Made by a program: the position numbers and the translations under genes. This document shows, one piece after another, positions 44,167-55,142 of a stretch of 64,000 nt of DNA (the stretch's first letter is position 1; each line of letters begins with the position of its first letter). The notes beneath the pieces are model-generated. The model saw nothing but the letters and a program-made list of their open reading frames with translations. It ran no database searches and was not told the origin of the DNA. The DNA is from Pseudonocardia sp. HH130629-09 (GTDB lineage Bacteria > Actinomycetota > Actinomycetes > Mycobacteriales > Pseudonocardiaceae), in assembly GCF_001294645.1 (NCBI RefSeq), contig NZ_CP011868.1, forward strand, positions 2,108,001 through 2,172,000. The letters are read 5' to 3'.

Positions 44167-44912
44167 TCAGCCGTGCGCCAGCAGCGCTGCCCCGATGATC
44201 CCGGCCTCGTTGAGCAGTCCGGCCGGGACGAGCTTCGTGCGGGTCCGCACGTAGGGCGACCACTTCTCGAACTTCTTGCTGACCCCGCCGCCGACGACGA
44301 TCAGGTCCGGCCACAGCAGGTTCTCGACGTGGGTGAAGTAGCGCTGCAGCCGCCCGCCCCACTGCTCCCAGTCCAGTTCCTCGCGCTCGCGGGCGGAGTC
44401 GGCGGCGCGCGACTCGGCGTCGAACCCGTCGAGCTCCAGGTGCCCGAGTTCGGTGTTGGGCACCAGCTTCCCGTGGTTGACCAGCGCAGACCCGATGCCG
44501 GTCCCGAGGGTCACGACGAGCACCAGCCCGTGGTGGTGGTCGGCGGCCGCGCCGAACTCGGCCTCGGCGACGCCCGCGGCGTCGGCGTCGTTGACCAGCA
44601 CCGCGTCCCGGCCGGTGACCCGGCGCAGCACCGCGGCCGCGTCGCAGTCGATCCAGGCGCGGTCCACGTTGGCCGCGGTGCGGGTCACCCCGTGCGTGAC
44701 GACCGCCGGGAACGTGCAGCCGAAGGAGTGACGCCAGTCGAACTCGTCGAGGATCTGCGTGACGGTCTCCGCGACCGCCTCCGGTGTCGACGGCTGCGGC
44801 GTCGGGATCCGCACCCGCTCCGCGGCCAGCCGGCCCCTGTGCAGGTCCACCGGGGCGCCCTTGATGCCGGAGCCGCCGATGTCGATGCCGAACCCGAGTG
44901 CGTGCTTGCTGC

Positions 44913-44916
<4 letters not shown>
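44167..44916 (-). CDS. ppgK: Polyphosphate glucokinase
   Basis: 249 residues. The ROK-type kinase fold shows [12 protein letters not shown] (phosphate 1), N-D-A-D-A-A-G, and [11 protein letters not shown] (phosphate 2). L-G-H-L-E-L-D-G and the C-terminal [12 protein letters not shown] are typical of the polyphosphate-using enzymes of actinobacteria. It makes glucose-6-phosphate, feeding pgm next to it and zwf at 16.5 kb. GTG 44916 overlaps the pgm stop by 4 bp. Confidence 0.93.
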
Positions 44917-46571
<1,655 letters not shown>

Positions 46572-46625
46572 GCGGCGATCCTTCCCTCTCGTCGCGGCGC
46601 ACGCCACCGCCTACCGTTGCGCGGT

Positions 46626-47507
46626 GTGCGGATCGCGTCGCTGCTCCCGGCCGGCACCGAGATCGCCGGGCGGCTCGGCCTGGCCGCCGACCTGGTCGGC
46701 GTCACCTTCGAGTGCGACGACCCGGCGGGGGTGCGGGACCGGGTGCCGGTGGTCGTGGACACCGCGCTGCCGCCCGCGGCGTCGCCGGGAGAGATCGACG
46801 CCGTCGTCCGCGAGCGGGCCGCGGCCGGGCTGCCGCTCTACGAGGTGGACCGCGCCCGCCTCGCCGCCGCCGACCCGGAGCTGATCCTCACCCAGGACCT
46901 GTGCGCGGTGTGCGCGCTGCCCGGCTCGACCGTCGCGCAGGTGCAGGCCGAGCTGGGTACCCGGGCCCGGGTGCTGTCGCTGGACCCGCACCGGCTGGCC
47001 GACGTGCTCGACGTGGTGACCGCGGTCGGCACCGCGGCCGAGGTGCCGGACCGGGCCGCCGAGCTGGTCGCGGGCCTGTCGGCGCGCCTGGACGCGGTGG
47101 CCGCCATGGTGCGGGGCCGCCCGGCACCGCGGGTGCTGGTGCTGGAGTGGACCGACCCGCCGTTCCTGCCGGGGCACTGGGTGCCCGACCTGGTCACCGC
47201 GGCGGGCGGTGTCCCGGTGGCCGCCGCCCCGGGTGGGCGCAGCACCGCGGTCGACCGGGCCGACCTGCCCCCGTGCGACGCCGTGCTGGTCGCGCCCTGC
47301 GGTTTCGGGCTCGACGACGCGCTCGCCCAGGCCCGCACGGCGCTGCCGTGGCTTCCCGCCCGGGTCCCGGTGCACGCGATCGATTCGGCGTCCTACGTCG
47401 TGCGGGCCGGTCCGCGCCTGGTCGACGGGGTGGAGGCGGTCGCGGCCCTGCTGCACCCCGGCGCGGTCCCGGCGCCGCCGCCGGGACGGGTCGCGCGGGT
47501 CCGCTGA
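46626..47507 (+). CDS. BtuF-like helical-backbone binding protein without signal peptide
   Basis: 293 residues, starting directly with V-R-I-A-S-L-L-P-A-G-T-E-I. The fold is that of cobalamin/siderophore binding proteins (P-E-L-I-L-T-Q-D-L-C-A-V-C-A, V-L-V-L-E-W-T-D-P-P-F-L-P-G-H-W, A-P-C-G-F-G). It lacks signal peptide and lipobox, so it is probably cytoplasmic. Members of this group are annotated as cobalamin-binding proteins of uncertain role. It diverges from pgm; no permease is adjacent. Confidence 0.8.
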   Translation: MRIASLLPAGTEIAGRLGLAADLVGVTFECDDPAGVRDRVPVVVDTALPPAASPGEIDAVVRERAAAGLPLYEVDRARLAAADPELILTQDLCAVCALPGSTVAQVQAELGTRARVLSLDPHRLADVLDVVTAVGTAAEVPDRAAELVAGLSARLDAVAAMVRGRPAPRVLVLEWTDPPFLPGHWVPDLVTAAGGVPVAAAPGGRSTAVDRADLPPCDAVLVAPCGFGLDDALAQARTALPWLPARVPVHAIDSASYVVRAGPRLVDGVEAVAALLHPGAVPAPPPGRVARVR

Positions 47508-47514
47508 GCGGGCC

Positions 47515-48594
47515 TCACTCCCCGGTGCCGGGGCCCAGGCGCCGCCCGACCATCCGCGCGGTCCACGGTGCGACGAGCAGCATCAGGATCACCCGAAGCA
47601 CCTGCACCGCGACCACCGAGGTGACGTCCACCCCGGACGAGATCGCCGTCGCCAGCACCGCGTAGATCCCGCCCGGGGTGGTCGCGAGGTATCCCTCCAG
47701 CGGCGTCATACCGGTGAGGGAGGACAGCAGCAGCCCCAGCAGGGCGCACAGCGCGACGACGCCCAGGATCAGGACGGTCGCCAGCGGCAGCACCCGCGCG
47801 ACGGTGCCGAGCGCAGCCCGGGTGAAGCGCAGCCCGGCCTGCCAGCCGATGACGGCGTAGGCGATGTCGACGATCGGGAGCGGTACCGACGCGTCGAAGG
47901 AGAACCCGGCCAGGCTGATCACCAGCGCCACCACCATCGGCCCGAGCAGCGCCCCGGCGGGGACCCGCGCGACCTTCCCCAGCGGGACGCCGACGCCCAC
48001 GCACAATGCGGTCACCGCGAGCCCGACCCACCACGGCGCGTCGGTGCCCGTGCCCGCGGCGGCCGGGGCACCGGGGGAGGCGCCGTAGACGAACGCGGCG
48101 ACCACCGGCATCGTCGCGGTGACCAGACCGACCCGCAGGTACTGGATGACGGCGACGGTGCGCTCGTCGCCGCCGAGCTCGCGGCTGATCGCGACCAGCC
48201 CGGACGCACCGCCCGCGGTCTGCGCGAGCATCCCGGTGAGCGGGGTGACCCCGCGCTGCAACCCCATCAGTAGCCCGGACCCCATGCTGAGCAGCAGCGT
48301 CGCGAGGCTGATCAGCAGTACCGGCAGCCATTCCGCGGCCACCGCCGCCAGGGTGTCCGGTCGGGCGAGCAGGCCGATGACGACGCCGATGACCGCCTGG
48401 GCGGCCGAGGTCGCCGGGCGGGCGACCCGGGTGGGGCCGAGCCCGGACAGCGCGAGCACGGTCGCGACCAGCAGCCCGGCGAACAGGGCGGGGGAGGGCA
48501 CGTCGACCGTGGCGAGCCCGGCGGTCACCAGCGCGGTGAGGGCGGCGAGCAACGGCCAGCGCCACCATCCGGACAGCGACGGGCGGGAGCTCAC
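47515..48594 (-). CDS. AbrB family membrane protein
   Basis: 359 residues with about ten membrane helices in two AbrB repeats (A-Q-A-V-I-G-V-V-I-G in the first, V-I-G-W-Q-A-G-L-R-F in the second; L-A-T-T-P-G-G-I-Y-A-V-L and L-A-Q-T-A-G-G-A-S-G are equivalent). This is the membrane AbrB family, often mislabelled ammonia monooxygenase. Its transport role is undefined. It converges with the BtuF-like gene and diverges from the acyl-CoA ligase. Confidence 0.85.
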   Translation of the reverse strand: MSSRPSLSGWWRWPLLAALTALVTAGLATVDVPSPALFAGLLVATVLALSGLGPTRVARPATSAAQAVIGVVIGLLARPDTLAAVAAEWLPVLLISLATLLLSMGSGLLMGLQRGVTPLTGMLAQTAGGASGLVAISRELGGDERTVAVIQYLRVGLVTATMPVVAAFVYGASPGAPAAAGTGTDAPWWVGLAVTALCVGVGVPLGKVARVPAGALLGPMVVALVISLAGFSFDASVPLPIVDIAYAVIGWQAGLRFTRAALGTVARVLPLATVLILGVVALCALLGLLLSSLTGMTPLEGYLATTPGGIYAVLATAISSGVDVTSVVAVQVLRVILMLLVAPWTARMVGRRLGPGTGE

Positions 48595-48621
48595 CGTGGG
48601 ATCACGACCCGAGCCTAAATG

Positions 48622-48633
48622 GTACGGACGTAC
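48622..48633. promoter_or_regulatory. Short palindrome between AbrB-type and acyl-CoA ligase genes
   Basis: GTACG-GA-CGTAC is a perfect dyad in the 144-bp divergent gap (48595-48738), 28 bp from the AbrB-type start. It may be a site for an unseen regulator. Nothing else stands out in the gap. Confidence 0.4.
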
Positions 48634-48738
48634 TGGGGCGCGGTGAGTCCGGACACGATCGTTGTCGTGAGCGAACGATCACCGCTTCCGTCGGAGCGGC
48701 CGCCGGGGTAGGACGGACGGGCACGAGGAGGTGCGCCG

Positions 48739-50457
48739 ATGGGAGACACCCCGAGGAACGACACCGGAGCGGCGACGACGGGACTCGGCCCGGTGATCGC
48801 GACGCTGACCGCACCCGGCGGGGAGTTCGAGCTGATCGACGCCGAGGTGCGGGGCGTCGCGATGCGGGTCTACCGGCGTGGCCCGCACACCCTGGCCGAG
48901 CTGTGGGCGGCGACGGCGGCCTGGCCGGAGCGCACCTTCACCGTGTACCAGGGCGAGCGGTGCACCTACGGCGAGCACCGGAGCCTGGTCGCCGACCTGG
49001 CCGGCGTGCTCACCGGGCGGTTCGGGCTGCGCCCCGGTGACCGGGTCGCGATCGCGATGCGCAACCTGCCGGAGTGGCCGGTGGTCTTCTTCGCCGCGCA
49101 GGTCGCGGGACTGGTCGTCGTGCCGCTGAACGCCTGGTGGAGCGCGCCCGAGCTGGCCTGGGCGGTGGCCGACTCCGGTGCCCGGGTGGTCGTGGCCGAC
49201 CCGGAGCGGTGCGCCGCCCTGTGCGGCGGCGGCACCGATGGCAGCGCTCGCGGCCTCGGGGTGCCCGTCGTGCGGGTCCGCGGTGGCCGCGCGCCCGCGC
49301 CCGGCCCGGTGGTCGAGTGGGAGGACCTCGGGCTGCGCACCGACGGTCCCGGTGACCTGGGCGGCCACAGCGCGCCCGGCCCCGACGACGACGCGACGAT
49401 CCTCTACACCTCCGGCACCACCGGCCGTCCGAAGGGCGCGGTCGGCACCCACCGCAACCAGGTGACGAACCTGCTCAATGTCGCGCTGACCGCCCGGGCG
49501 ACCGCGCTCGACGCCGGGACGGAACTGCCGCCGGGGCAGCAGGGGACGCTGCTCATGTATCCGATGTTCCACATCGCCGGGATCAACGGCCTCGTCGGCG
49601 CCGTGCTCGGCGGGGCGAAGCTCGCGACCCTGCACCGCTGGGACCCGGCCGCGGCGCGGGCGGTCGTCCGGGCCGAGCAGCTGACCCGCTCCAACGGTGT
49701 CCCGTCGACGACGGCGGAGCTGCTCGACGGCGCCGACCCCGCCGATCTGGCCTCGCTGCGGACGGTCGGCATGGGCGGGGCGCCCGTGCCGCCGGAGCTC
49801 GTCGCCCGGATCGGACGCGACCTCGGTGCCGGCGCGGCGAACGGCTACGGCCTGACGGAGACGACCTCGGCGATCTGCGCGAATACCGGGCCCGAGTACC
49901 GGGCCCGCCCCGACTCGGTCGGCAGGCCCGCGCCGGGGGCCGAACTGCGGGTCGTGGGCCCGGCCGGGGAGGCGCTGGGCGACGGCGAGGTCGGCGAGCT
50001 GTGGTTCCGCGGCCCGAACGTGGTCCGCGGCTACTGGAACCGGCCCGACGCCGATGCCGAGGCGTTCGTCGACGGCTGGTTCCGCACCGGCGACCTGGGG
50101 CACGTGACCGACGGCTGGGTGTACGTCGTGGACCGGTCCAAGGACGTCGTGCTGCGCGGCGGGGAGAACGTGTACTCCGTGCAGGTGGAGGCGGCGATCC
50201 ACACCGTCGACGGGGTGCTGGAGGTGGCGGTGCTCGGGGTGCCGCACCCGCGCCTGGGGGAGGAGGTCGCCGCGCTGGTCCGGGCCCGCCCCGGAGCGGC
50301 CCGCGACGACGACGCCGTCCGCGCCGCCGTCGCCGCGCGGGTGGGGGAGTTCGCCGCGCCCGCGCACGTGCGGTGGACCGACGAGCCGTTGCCCAGGACC
50401 GCGACCGGCAAGATCCGCAAGCGCGAGCTGCGGGCGGGCTTCACCGCTCCGGCGTGA
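48739..50457 (+). CDS. Acyl-CoA synthetase (class I AMP-forming)
   Basis: 572 residues. The AMP-binding P-loop Y-T-S-G-T-T-G-R-P-K-G-A begins at residue 223. N-G-Y-G-L-T-E-T-T follows, then W-F-R-T-G-D-L-G, D-R-S-K-D-V-V-L-R-G-G-E-N-V, and the C-terminal catalytic Lys in A-T-G-K-I-R-K-R-E-L. It activates a carboxylic acid to its CoA ester; the acid (fatty or aromatic) cannot be told. GAGGAGGTG lies before ATG 48739. Its last 17 bases overlap the convergent LLM gene. Confidence 0.92.
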   Translation: MGDTPRNDTGAATTGLGPVIATLTAPGGEFELIDAEVRGVAMRVYRRGPHTLAELWAATAAWPERTFTVYQGERCTYGEHRSLVADLAGVLTGRFGLRPGDRVAIAMRNLPEWPVVFFAAQVAGLVVVPLNAWWSAPELAWAVADSGARVVVADPERCAALCGGGTDGSARGLGVPVVRVRGGRAPAPGPVVEWEDLGLRTDGPGDLGGHSAPGPDDDATILYTSGTTGRPKGAVGTHRNQVTNLLNVALTARATALDAGTELPPGQQGTLLMYPMFHIAGINGLVGAVLGGAKLATLHRWDPAAARAVVRAEQLTRSNGVPSTTAELLDGADPADLASLRTVGMGGAPVPPELVARIGRDLGAGAANGYGLTETTSAICANTGPEYRARPDSVGRPAPGAELRVVGPAGEALGDGEVGELWFRGPNVVRGYWNRPDADAEAFVDGWFRTGDLGHVTDGWVYVVDRSKDVVLRGGENVYSVQVEAAIHTVDGVLEVAVLGVPHPRLGEEVAALVRARPGAARDDDAVRAAVAARVGEFAAPAHVRWTDEPLPRTATGKIRKRELRAGFTAPA

Positions 50458-51253
50458 GGCTCTTGCGGGCCGCGGCCGCGGCGTCCAGCCAGGGCCGCGG
50501 GTCCGGGGCGCCGGCCGGCGGGACCAGGACGACGGTGTCCAGCCCGGCCGCGGCGTGGGTCGCGACGATCGACTCGACCGCCCGCCGCCGCCCCGGGAGT
50601 GCGGGATCCTCCGGCAGCGCGACGTAGCCGATGCGCCGGAAGCCGTCCGCGGCGCCGCCCTGCCCACACGACCCGAGCGAGGACCGGACCTCCTCGGGGG
50701 TCAGACCCGAGTCGAGCAGGACCCCGTCGGCGAGGTCCCCGGCCAGCCGCAGGGTGCGCGGCCCGCGCCCGCCGACCAGGACCGGGGGCACGGTCGCCGG
50801 CGGGTGGTCCAGCCGGACCCGGTCCAGACAGACGTAGCGCCCGGAGCGGGTGACCTCGCGCCCGGAGAGCAGGTCCCGCACCGCGGTCGTGTGCTCGGCG
50901 AGCAGGGTCAGCGGTGAGGTGACCCGGTTGCCGACCTGGCCCATCCAGTCGAGCACGCCGTGCCCGAGGACCGGCAGGTACCGGCCGGGGAACAGCCCGG
51001 CGAGCGAGGCGATCTCCATGGCGACGACCGCCGGGTTCCGCAGCGGCACCGGGAACAGCCCGACGCCGACGGCCAGGGCCTCGGTGCGCGCCAGCGCGAC
51101 GGCGGCGGTGGCGGTCCCGCCGTGCAGGAAGCAGTCCTCCCACAGCCACAGCTGGTCCAGCCCGGCGGCCTCGACGTCACGGGCGGCACCCGGCAGCTCC
51201 TCGGGGGGCAGCTCGGGCCGGAGGACGATGCCGATGTCCGTATGACCGTCCAT
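50441..51253 (-). CDS. LLM-class flavin-dependent oxidoreductase
   Basis: 270 residues, a shortened luciferase-like barrel: I-G-I-V-L-R-P-E-L at the start, G-L-D-Q-L-W-L-W-E-D, G-V-G-L-F-P-V-P-L-R-N-P, F-P-G-R-Y-L-P-V-L-G-H-G, and P-P-V-L-V-G-G-R-G-P-R-T-L. The actinobacterial members mostly use F420. It is followed at 51261 by a DDN-type gene, also an F420 family. The start codon lies inside a palindrome (see 51239). Confidence 0.87.
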   Translation of the reverse strand: MDGHTDIGIVLRPELPPEELPGAARDVEAAGLDQLWLWEDCFLHGGTATAAVALARTEALAVGVGLFPVPLRNPAVVAMEIASLAGLFPGRYLPVLGHGVLDWMGQVGNRVTSPLTLLAEHTTAVRDLLSGREVTRSGRYVCLDRVRLDHPPATVPPVLVGGRGPRTLRLAGDLADGVLLDSGLTPEEVRSSLGSCGQGGAADGFRRIGYVALPEDPALPGRRRAVESIVATHAAAGLDTVVLVPPAGAPDPRPWLDAAAAARKSLTPER

Positions 51254-51256
51254 ACG
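51239..51256. promoter_or_regulatory. Palindrome straddling the start codon of the LLM gene
   Basis: CGTATG (51239-51244) and CATACG (51251-51256) are perfect 6-bp arms with a 6-nt centre. The second arm contains the LLM initiation codon (51251-51253, minus strand). The layout would suit a repressor that blocks both transcription and translation starts, if the promoter is close. Confidence 0.5.
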
Positions 51257-51260
51257 ACGC

Positions 51261-51725
51261 TCAGGCCGGGTCGATGCGGAACACCGGGCAGATGCCGGTC
51301 AGGGCACCGAGCGCCTCGGGCGTCGGCTCGGTGACGATCCCGTTCTCCATCATGACCGCGACGCCGTCCGGGGTGACCTCCGGCCACGCCTCGAGGACGG
51401 TGCGCGCCTGCTCCGGCGGCACCTCGACCAGCACGACGGGCTCCGGCTCGGCGTCGTGCCCGGTGCTCAGTGAGGCGTGCCCGCCCGCGGCCCGGACGTT
51501 GACGATCCAGTCCGCGCCCGGGAACCCGCCGACGACGAACCGCTCCCCACCGGTCGCGTACACCGTCAGCGGGGTGTGCCGCGGCCGGCCGCTGCGCCGG
51601 CCGGGGACGGTCAGGACGGGCAGCTCGAACGGCAGATCGCCGCGGTCGCGCCGGGCGAGCAGGTCGTCGTTGAGGTCCTTGATCTGCTGGGGGGCGCGGA
51701 TGTGACGGCGGGGATCGTCGGACAC
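51261..51725 (-). CDS. Deazaflavin (F420)-dependent nitroreductase family protein (DDN type)
   Basis: 154 residues. L-T-V-P-G-R-R-S-G-R-P-R-H-T-P-L-T-V-Y, F-V-V-G-G-F-P-G-A-D-W-I-V-N-V-R-A-A-G and the C-terminal F-R-I-D-P-A match the DDN split-barrel family. Members bind F420H2 and reduce nitro compounds or quinones. It is 7 bp upstream of the LLM gene on the same strand, so the two form an operon. Confidence 0.88.
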   Translation of the reverse strand: MSDDPRRHIRAPQQIKDLNDDLLARRDRGDLPFELPVLTVPGRRSGRPRHTPLTVYATGGERFVVGGFPGADWIVNVRAAGGHASLSTGHDAEPEPVVLVEVPPEQARTVLEAWPEVTPDGVAVMMENGIVTEPTPEALGALTGICPVFRIDPA

Positions 51726-51833
51726 GGGAGCTCCTCGTTGTCGGATCCGGGCCAGGATGCCACGGGTCCGCGGACGGGTGGCGGCACCGCTCGCCGCCGT
51801 GTCCGGTGGCGGCCGGGGAGGGACGGGGCCTCC

Positions 51834-52865
51834 TCAGTCCGACCGCAGCCCGTCCAGGATCTCCTCGGCGCGGGCCAGGTCCTCCCCGGCCCGGTCGGCC
51901 CGGGCCGCCGCGTCCCGGGCGGCGCGCTCGGCCTCGTCCCGGGCGCGGTCGGCGTCCTCGGCCGCGGACCGGGCGCGGGCCAGCTCGGCGGTCAGCTCCG
52001 CCCCGCGGCGGTGCGCGTCGTCGCGGCGCCCCGCGGCCTGCGCGGCGCGGTCGCGGGTGTCGTCGCGTTCCCGGTCGGCGTCGTGGGCGGCGAGCCGGGC
52101 GGTCTCGACGGCCTCCTCGGCCTCGGCGACCGCCCGCGCGTGCCGTTGCGCCGCGCGCCGCTCCTGCTCCTCGGCGGCCCGGCGCTCGGCCTCCCGGCGC
52201 CGGGCCTCGCGCCGGCGCCGGGACAGCTCCCCGTCGCCGTCCGGTCGGGATGCGCCGGTGTCCGGGGGAGCCCCGGTGCCTGGTGCGGGCTCGGTGTCGC
52301 GGTCCGTCGAGGTGGGCGGTGACGAGGTGGGCGGTGGCGGGGTCCGCGGCGGCGAGGTCCGGGGCGCCGGTGGCCCGGAGTCCGGCTCGGCGAGCGGGCC
52401 GAAGCCGCTGTGTCGCTCGTAGCGCTCCAGCCGTCCCGACCGCAGGCGGTCGGCCAGCTCCGGGTCGGCCAGCGCCGACTCCAGGACCCACCGCACGTCG
52501 CGTTCCAGGCCGGGGTCCACCCGGGCCCCCGCGGCGCGGCCGAGTGCCGCGGCCCGCCGGGCCAGCGCACCGACCAGCCGGGTGCGCTGCGCGGACACCT
52601 CCCGCAGGGCCGCGCCGTCGAGCGTGCGCTGGGCGTGGGCGAGTACCGGGGCCAGGGTCAGGAGCCCCTCGACCTCGTCGCGGGCGTCGTCGACCAGCAG
52701 GTTGGCCAGCCACGCGGCCCGGGTCGGCCGCCGGGCGGCGGCGATCGCCCGGGCGGCGTCGGCGTCGGGCTCGGTGCGGGCCCGGGCGACGGCGGCGGCA
52801 CGCGCGGCGACGAAGTCCTCCGGCGGGACCCGGTAGAGCAGGTCCAGCTCCGCGTCCGCGTCCAC
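51834..52865 (-). CDS. Actinobacterial coiled-coil protein, unknown function
   Basis: 343 residues. Residues 1-150 are a conserved helical domain (L-Y-R-V-P-P-E-D-F-V-A-A-R, P-T-R-A-A-W-L-A-N-L-L-V, R-W-V-L-E-S-A-L-A-D-P). Residues 160-210 are a Pro/Thr/Ser-rich linker. The rest is a long Arg/Ala/Glu coiled coil. There is no signal or membrane segment. Related proteins are widespread in actinobacteria but uncharacterised. Confidence 0.75.
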   Translation of the reverse strand: MDADAELDLLYRVPPEDFVAARAAAVARARTEPDADAARAIAAARRPTRAAWLANLLVDDARDEVEGLLTLAPVLAHAQRTLDGAALREVSAQRTRLVGALARRAAALGRAAGARVDPGLERDVRWVLESALADPELADRLRSGRLERYERHSGFGPLAEPDSGPPAPRTSPPRTPPPPTSSPPTSTDRDTEPAPGTGAPPDTGASRPDGDGELSRRRREARRREAERRAAEEQERRAAQRHARAVAEAEEAVETARLAAHDADRERDDTRDRAAQAAGRRDDAHRRGAELTAELARARSAAEDADRARDEAERAARDAAARADRAGEDLARAEEILDGLRSD

Positions 52866-52876
52866 GCCGGCGGGCC

Positions 52877-53410
52877 TCAGCTCAGGTTCGCGTGCGTCCC
52901 GACCAGGACGGCACGGCCGACGGTGTGGCTGAACAGGGTGAAGGCGAGGAACGTGGGCGTCGCGGTGGCGGGCACGTCCAGCGTGGGCACGTCCACGGCG
53001 TGCACCACGAAGAAGTACCGGTGCGGGCCGTGCCCGGGCGGCGGGGCGGCGCCCAGGTAGCGGGCCAGGCTCGCGTCGTTGCGCAGCTGGACCGCGCCCT
53101 CGGGGAGGCCGGAGCCGGTGTCGTCACCGGAGCCGGACGGCAGCGACGTCACCGAGGCCGGCAGGTTGAACACCGCCCAGTGCCAGAACCCGGCGCCGGT
53201 CGGGGCGTCCGGGTCGTAGCAGGTCACGGCGTAGGACCGGGTCCCCTCCGGTGCGCCGGACCAGGACAGCTGCGGCGAGACGTCCTCGCCGCCCGCGCCG
53301 AAGATCCCGGACAGCTGGGGGGTGGCGAGCGCGGTGCCGTCGGTCAGGTCGGTGCTGGTCAGGGTGAACGACGGGACCGGGGGCAGCTCGTCGTAGGGGT
53401 TGCGGGGCAC
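52877..53410 (-). CDS. YbhB/YbcL-type phosphatidylethanolamine-binding protein (PEBP) family
   Basis: 177 residues. [29 protein letters not shown] and [13 protein letters not shown] make the PEBP anion-binding pocket. Bacterial members have no settled role. GTG 53410 is supported by GAGGAGG seven bases upstream; there is no signal peptide. Confidence 0.9.
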   Translation of the reverse strand: MPRNPYDELPPVPSFTLTSTDLTDGTALATPQLSGIFGAGGEDVSPQLSWSGAPEGTRSYAVTCYDPDAPTGAGFWHWAVFNLPASVTSLPSGSGDDTGSGLPEGAVQLRNDASLARYLGAAPPPGHGPHRYFFVVHAVDVPTLDVPATATPTFLAFTLFSHTVGRAVLVGTHANLS

Positions 53411-53508
53411 GGGAGGGACCTCCTCGGGTCGGTGGCGGGTGTCTCGCCGTGATCCTGGCACGGCGCGTCGGCTGCCGTCCGGCGGCGAGGAGGGCAGGGT
53501 GTCGGTCC

Positions 53509-55104
53509 GTGGAGATGCTGCTCGTGCTCGTCGGGATGATGGTGGCCGCGGTCGTCCTGGTCGGGGTGGGTGACCGGCTGCGGCTGCCCTGGCCCGCGCT
53601 GATGGTGGTGCTCGGCGTGGTCGTCGCGCTGCTGCCCGGCCTGCCCGACGCGTTCGTCATCGAACCCGGGTTGATCCTGCCGCTGTTCCTGCCGCCACTG
53701 CTGTTCGCCACCGCGCAGCGCACGTCGTGGGCGGTGTTCCGGGCCCGGTGGCGGTCGATCGCGCTGCTCGCCGTCGCGCTGGTGCTGGTCACCGCGACGG
53801 TCGTGGCGGGCACGGTGTGGCTGCTGGTCCCGGGGATCGCGGTGACCGCGGCGATCGCGCTGGGCGCGATGGTGGCCCCACCGGACCCGGTGGCGGTCGA
53901 GGCGGTCGCCGGGCAGGTCCCGATCCCGCGTCGGGTGGTGGCCGTGCTGCAGAGCGAGGGGCTGTTCAACGACGCGACCGCCCTGGTCGTGTTCCAGGCC
54001 GCGGTGCTCGCCACCGTCTCCGGCGGCGAGCTGAGCCCCCTGGGGCTGGGGCTGCGGTTCGTCCTCGGCGCGGCCGGGGCGGTGCTCATCGGTCTCGGGG
54101 TCGCCTGGCTGGCCCGACGGGTGCTCGGCCGGGTCACCGACGCCACCGGACGCAGCGCGCTCACCCTGGTCCTGCCCTTCGCCACCTACCTGGCGGCCGA
54201 GGAGCTCGGCGCGTCCGGGGTCATCGCGGTCGTCGTGCTGGCGTTGCAGCTGCGGGCCGGGGCGGACGCCGACGAGGCGGCCGAGCGGCTCACCCAGTCC
54301 TCGCTGTGGAACGTCGTCGAGCTGCTGGTGACCGGGCTCGCGTTCGGCCTGATCGGGCTCGACCTGCGCCAGGTCGTGCTCGCCGCGGGCGACGAGCTGC
54401 CCAGGATGCTCGCGCACGCGGCGGTGGTGTGCGTGGTCGTCGTCGCGGTGCGGGTGCTCTGGATGGTCGTCGCCTGGCGGGTGCTGGCCCGCGACGCCGA
54501 CGGGGCCGCCGCGGCCGGCGCCGCGCCGCTCACCGGACGCGAGGCCGTGCTCCTGTCCTGGTGCGGCATGCGGGGGCTCGCGACGCTCGCCCTCGCGCTG
54601 TCGCTGCCGCTGCAGACCGCGTCCGGGGCGCCGTTCCCCGCCCGCGACGAGCTCGTCCTCATCGCGGTGTCGGTGCTGTTCGTGACACTGCTCGTGCCCG
54701 GCTTCACCCTGGGCATGCTGGTCCGCGCCCTCGACATCGACGACGAGGCCGACGCCGAGGAGCGGGCCGAACGCGAGATCGTGCTGCGGGCGCGCCGGGC
54801 CGCCGTCGCCACCCTGGAGTTCGAACGCACGGTCCGCGGCCTGCCCGAGGAGGTCGGCACCGCCATGCGGGAGCGCGTCGAACGGCTGGAGCGGGTGCTG
54901 TCGGGGGAGACGCCGTCGGAGGAGGAACGGTCCCGGATCGCGGCGGTGAAGAAGGCCCGCCGGGCGTTCGCCGAGGCGCAGGCGTCGGCGCTGGCGGCCG
55001 CCCGGACCGAGGTGCTGGCCGCGCGGCGCGAGCCCGGTGTCGACCCGCACGCCGTCGACCGGGTGCTGCGTCGCCTCGACCTGCGCACGGTGCTGCTCGA
55101 CTGA
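53509..55104 (+). CDS. Na+/H+ antiporter of the CPA1/NhaP type
   Basis: 531 residues. About 12 membrane helices are followed by a charged helical cytoplasmic tail of about 110 residues. The ion-site motif [13 protein letters not shown] and the preceding [10 protein letters not shown] are the CPA1 hallmarks; [11 protein letters not shown] is conserved late. It exports Na+ or K+ against protons, complementing nhaA at 24 kb. The tail is long and Arg/Glu-rich and may be regulatory. GTG 53509 is chosen from where homology starts. Confidence 0.9.
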   Translation: MEMLLVLVGMMVAAVVLVGVGDRLRLPWPALMVVLGVVVALLPGLPDAFVIEPGLILPLFLPPLLFATAQRTSWAVFRARWRSIALLAVALVLVTATVVAGTVWLLVPGIAVTAAIALGAMVAPPDPVAVEAVAGQVPIPRRVVAVLQSEGLFNDATALVVFQAAVLATVSGGELSPLGLGLRFVLGAAGAVLIGLGVAWLARRVLGRVTDATGRSALTLVLPFATYLAAEELGASGVIAVVVLALQLRAGADADEAAERLTQSSLWNVVELLVTGLAFGLIGLDLRQVVLAAGDELPRMLAHAAVVCVVVVAVRVLWMVVAWRVLARDADGAAAAGAAPLTGREAVLLSWCGMRGLATLALALSLPLQTASGAPFPARDELVLIAVSVLFVTLLVPGFTLGMLVRALDIDDEADAEERAEREIVLRARRAAVATLEFERTVRGLPEEVGTAMRERVERLERVLSGETPSEEERSRIAAVKKARRAFAEAQASALAAARTEVLAARREPGVDPHAVDRVLRRLDLRTVLLD

Positions 55105-55142
55105 GGACCGGAGGTGTCCGCGTCCACGGGCACGATGGAGCC

